From positions 1,302,001 to 1,366,000 of the forward strand of contig NZ_CP171729.1 of the NCBI RefSeq assembly GCF_043769475.1: 64,000 nucleotides of DNA, read 5' to 3'. The stretch comes from Allomesorhizobium sp043769475 (GTDB lineage Bacteria; Pseudomonadota; Alphaproteobacteria; Rhizobiales; Rhizobiaceae). A program made the position numbers and the translations under genes. Below the pieces are notes generated by a model. That model was not told the DNA's origin, did not search any database, and saw only the letters and a program-made list of their open reading frames with translations. Positions 61,121 through 64,000 of the stretch are shown here, piece by piece (position 1 is the first letter of the stretch; the number at the start of each line of letters is the position of its first letter).

Positions 61121-63277
61121 ATGTCAGGCGTCCAATCCACCGCCAGCGATATCGACATCGATCTGGGCCGGCTGTTTTCCAGCCTGGCGCGGAACTGGCT
61201 GCGCACCCTGACGGTCGCGCTTGCGGCAACCGCGCTGGCCTTCGTCATCGCATGGTCGGCCACGCCGCACTACCAGGCAGAGACCCGCATCCTGATCGAG
61301 ACGCGCGAATCGGTTTTCACTCGGCCGGAAAGCAGCGGCGAGAACGAGCGCCCGATCCTCGACGAGGAAGGCGTGACCAGCCAGGTCGAGGTGATCTCGT
61401 CGACCGACATACTGAAGCAGGTCGCCAAGAAGCTCGATCTGGCCAGCCGGCTTGAATTCGACCCCGCGGCCGGCATGTCGCTGGCCGGCAGGCTCCTGGT
61501 GATCGCCGGCCTGAAGAGCGATCCCGCCGAAGTGCCGCCCGAGGAGCGCGTGCTCAAGGCTTTCCGGGAGAAACTGCTCGTCTACCGGGTCGAGAAGTCG
61601 CGTGTCATCGTGATCGAATTCTCGTCGGAGGATCCGCGGCTTGCGGCAGAGGTTCCGAACGCCATCGCCGACGCCTATCTCGCCGTCAGCCGCGATGCCA
61701 AGCTGCAATCGAACTCGGCCGCCACCGACTGGCTCGAGCCCGAGATCGCCGATCTGGGCAGGCGGGTTAAGGAAGCGGAAGCGCGCGTCGCGGAATTCCG
61801 TTCGCAGTCGGATCTTCTGGTCGGCCAGAACAACTCGGTGCTGGCCACGCAGCAGCTTTCGGAGCTCTCGACGGAACTTTCGCGGGTGCGCGCCGCCAGG
61901 GGCGCGGCCGAAGCGACGGCGCAGGCCGTCAGGGCTGCGCTCGACAGCGGCGGTTCGTTGGATGCGTTCCCGGAGGTGCTGTCCTCCAGCCTGGTCCAGC
62001 GCCTGCGCGAGCGGGAGGCGCAGCTCCGCGCCGACATCGCCGACCTCTCCACCACGCTGCTCGACAACCATCCGCGCATCCGCGCGCTGAAATCGCAGCT
62101 CGCCGACCTCGACCGGCAGATCCGGACGGAAGCCGAGAACATCCTGAAAGGGCTTTCGGCGGAAGCCACGACGGCGCAGGCGCGCGAGCGCCAGCTTGTC
62201 GCCGACCTGAATACGCTGAAGGCAGAATCGTCGCGCGCCGGCGAGGAAGAGGTCGAGCTCCGGGCGCTGGAGCGTGAAGCCGCCGCGCAGCGCGAACTGC
62301 TCGAATCCTATCTTGCGCGCTATCGCGAAGCATCGTCGCGCCGCGACGGCAACTACCTGCCCGCCGACGCGCGGGTGTTTTCGCGCGCCATCATGCCGTC
62401 GGAGCCATATTTCCCAAAAACCCTGCCGATCGTGATTGCGGCTTTCGTCGCGTCGCTGATGATCATGGCGGTGATTACCCTGCTGCAGGAGCTGTTTTCG
62501 GGACGCGCGATGCGCCCGGCTTCCGGCGCGCGCTTCGCGCCGGTCGAGCAGGTGGCGATGCCTGCGCCGGCCGAACGGGTCGAAGTCGCCGCCGAGCGCA
62601 CCGAGCCGCTGCCGCCGGTCGCCCGCGAGAGCGAACCCGAGCCGAAGCCGGAGCTCAAGCCTATTCCGGCAACGTCTGGCTTGGGAGAGATCGACATCGA
62701 ACACGCCGCGGAAAAGCTGATCGCCGGCGGCGCGACGCGGGCGCTGTTCATTTCGCCCGAGGGCGACGAGGCGGCTGCCACCGCCGTGCTGGTCGCGCGC
62801 GAAGTGGCCGACGCCGGCTTGCGCGTGCTGCTGCTCGACCTGACCGCGTCGGGGGCGGCCTCGCGTCCGATGCTCGACAGCAGGCGTCTTGCCGGCATCA
62901 CCAACCTGCTTGCCTCCGAGGCGCAGTTCACCGACGTGATCCACCCCGACCATTATTCGGACTGTCACGTCATTCCGGTCGGCACCGCCGATCCGGTGCG
63001 CGCCATGCGCGCCGCCGACCGGCTGCCGATCATCCTGGAATCACTGACCACCGCCTATGATGTGGTGATCGTCGAATGCGGCCCGGCCGATGCCGACAGC
63101 ATCCGCCGGCTGGTGACGGAGGATACGGAGATACTGGTTTCCGTCCTGTCGCCGGCGGACGAGGTGCTGGCCGCCCGCGACGACCTCGAAGCCGGCGGCT
63201 ACGGCAGCCTGACGCTGGTCACGCCCGAAGGGAGCGTCAGCCCGATGTCGCCGGTCCCTGGGCGCAGCGCCGCCTAG
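61121..63277 (+). CDS. Exopolysaccharide chain-length/transport protein (ExoP/Wzz-like) with degenerate kinase domain
   Basis: An inner-membrane protein of 718 residues. First helix NWLRTLTVALAATALAFVIAWSA, a large periplasmic Wzz domain (about 60-430) with coiled coils, the GNVR motif region DARVFSRAIMPSEPYFPKTL and second helix LPIVIAAFVASLMIMAVITLL. The C-terminal domain (about 540-710) follows BY-kinase layout, but the Walker A position reads FISPEGDEAAATAVLVA with no GKT, and no Tyr cluster ends the protein. It therefore probably cannot bind ATP or phosphorylate itself. The start at 61121 follows GGAG. Confidence 0.85.
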   Translation: MSGVQSTASDIDIDLGRLFSSLARNWLRTLTVALAATALAFVIAWSATPHYQAETRILIETRESVFTRPESSGENERPILDEEGVTSQVEVISSTDILKQVAKKLDLASRLEFDPAAGMSLAGRLLVIAGLKSDPAEVPPEERVLKAFREKLLVYRVEKSRVIVIEFSSEDPRLAAEVPNAIADAYLAVSRDAKLQSNSAATDWLEPEIADLGRRVKEAEARVAEFRSQSDLLVGQNNSVLATQQLSELSTELSRVRAARGAAEATAQAVRAALDSGGSLDAFPEVLSSSLVQRLREREAQLRADIADLSTTLLDNHPRIRALKSQLADLDRQIRTEAENILKGLSAEATTAQARERQLVADLNTLKAESSRAGEEEVELRALEREAAAQRELLESYLARYREASSRRDGNYLPADARVFSRAIMPSEPYFPKTLPIVIAAFVASLMIMAVITLLQELFSGRAMRPASGARFAPVEQVAMPAPAERVEVAAERTEPLPPVARESEPEPKPELKPIPATSGLGEIDIEHAAEKLIAGGATRALFISPEGDEAAATAVLVAREVADAGLRVLLLDLTASGAASRPMLDSRRLAGITNLLASEAQFTDVIHPDHYSDCHVIPVGTADPVRAMRAADRLPIILESLTTAYDVVIVECGPADADSIRRLVTEDTEILVSVLSPADEVLAARDDLEAGGYGSLTLVTPEGSVSPMSPVPGRSAA

Positions 63278-64000
63278 TCTTCCGCGGATGTTGCCGGCTG
63301 ACCCGCGGTCTTTTTGCGCAGCGCCTTGGTCAGCTTCCAGATCAGAGGGCTGGTTTTGACGAAGGCTTTCAGCCGCGCATAAAGTTGCATCGAGACCGCG
63401 AAGGCTCGGCCTTTCAGGGTCAGCGGCGCGACCACGTCCATGTGCCGTGTCTCGATATTGCACCAGAGCCGCTTGTAGGGCTCGTCGCCGACGCTGAAAT
63501 CATAGACCGAAAAGCCCTGATCGCAGGCCTCGCGGATATTGTCGAAGAACAGGAAATCGCCCGGGCTGGCATGCGCCAGATCGTCCTCGGCGATGGCGCC
63601 GAACTCGCAGACCAGCCGTTTTCCCGAGCGGCTGGAGCCGGTGACCGCGCGCAGCTTGCCGTCGACCTCCAGCCCGTGCAGCACGAAGGGCGGCGGGTTG
63701 GCTGCGAGCGCGTCGGTGAACAGCGCGCGAAAGAACGCCTGCACTTTTGCGTCGCCGAAGACATTGGCGATGCCGGCCCGGCGGAAGCGATCCTCCTTCA
63801 TGACGAAGAAGGCTTCGAGCATGCGCGCGACTTCGGCGGCTGTAGTCGCCTCGATGCGCCTAAAACCGCCGGCCGCCTCGAATTTGCGTGTCTGCGAGCG
63901 GTGCTTCTTGCGCTTTCGCTTGCCGCTCGCCCGGTCGAGCAGCGCATCGAAGCCGCCGTCGAGGCAGACGGCGAGCGACAGGTTGGGGCTCGCGTAATGA
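63274..64000 (-). CDS. GNAT-family acetyltransferase (BioF2/CelD-like), partial
   Basis: The reading frame continues past the window end, so only the C-terminal 240 or so residues are seen. The fold is the acetyltransferase_6 (CelD/FemAB-like) type: RKFEAAGGFRRIEATTAAEVARMLEAFFVMKEDRFRR, LHGLEVDGKLRAVTGSSRSGKRLVCEFGA and SPGDFLFFDNIREACDQGFSVYDFSVGDEPYKRLW. It probably acetylates or otherwise modifies the polysaccharide. It is convergent with the chain-length gene; the stop codons overlap by 4 bases. Confidence 0.85.
   Translation of the reverse strand, partial: HYASPNLSLAVCLDGGFDALLDRASGKRKRKKHRSQTRKFEAAGGFRRIEATTAAEVARMLEAFFVMKEDRFRRAGIANVFGDAKVQAFFRALFTDALAANPPPFVLHGLEVDGKLRAVTGSSRSGKRLVCEFGAIAEDDLAHASPGDFLFFDNIREACDQGFSVYDFSVGDEPYKRLWCNIETRHMDVVAPLTLKGRAFAVSMQLYARLKAFVKTSPLIWKLTKALRKKTAGQPATSAED

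Overview
The window looks like the chromosome of an alphaproteobacterium of the order Hyphomicrobiales (Rhizobiales), most likely Mesorhizobium or a close relative in the Phyllobacteriaceae. The grounds are high GC, the gene sets glyA-nrdR-ribD-ribE-ribH-nusB and plsX-fabH-ihfA-merR, an LdtR/LdtP cell-wall pair, a magnesium-type HemB, a proton-pumping HppA and several rhizobial families (DUF1127, DUF982, DUF2188, DUF6163). The species is inferred from protein character only; no search was run.

Layout. 0-5 kb: two very small proteins, a Crp/Fnr regulator, a MAPEG protein, ribonuclease D, an MFS carrier and a ParDE toxin-antitoxin pair whose operator covers its promoter. 5-9 kb: an ABC exporter with membrane-fusion protein and a divergent TetR regulator. 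9-15 kb: aspS, a frameshifted secreted protein, parC. 15-21 kb: an SDR protein facing a TetR-RND efflux operon across three palindromes. 21-26 kb: a frameshifted acetyltransferase, a DMT carrier, Bpt leucyltransferase, an RDD protein and a CpxPRA-like envelope-stress system. 26.5-28.1 kb: a LacI-family regulator facing two tandem paralogous microproteins of 45 and 47 residues. Each microprotein has its own copy of the operator, and this is the least familiar system here. 28-35 kb: a HepT/MntA pair with broken hepT, hemB, an acyl-CoA hydrolase and ldtR/ldtP. 35-40 kb: glyA, nrdR, riboflavin genes, nusB. 40-43 kb: an ArsR-rhodanese regulator with an MFS carrier, and a higBA pair with a doubly frameshifted toxin. 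43-50.7 kb: hppA, bamE, a cytochrome bc1 chaperone, DUF177, plsX, fabH, ihfA, merR. 50.7-55.1 kb: a gene-poor accessory segment that ends at tRNA-Pro(GGG), with a decayed tRNA-Pro copy at 52.14 kb. 55.5-64 kb: an exopolysaccharide cluster (polymerase/ligase, priming transferase, glycosyltransferase, export lipoprotein, chain-length protein, acetyltransferase).

A recurring theme is single-base indels. Seven are visible at about 11.23, 21.02, 28.47, 42.44, 42.67, 51.75 and 52.59 kb. All fall in accessory genes, while none of the long core genes is broken. This favours real pseudogenes over random sequencing error, but only raw reads can settle it.
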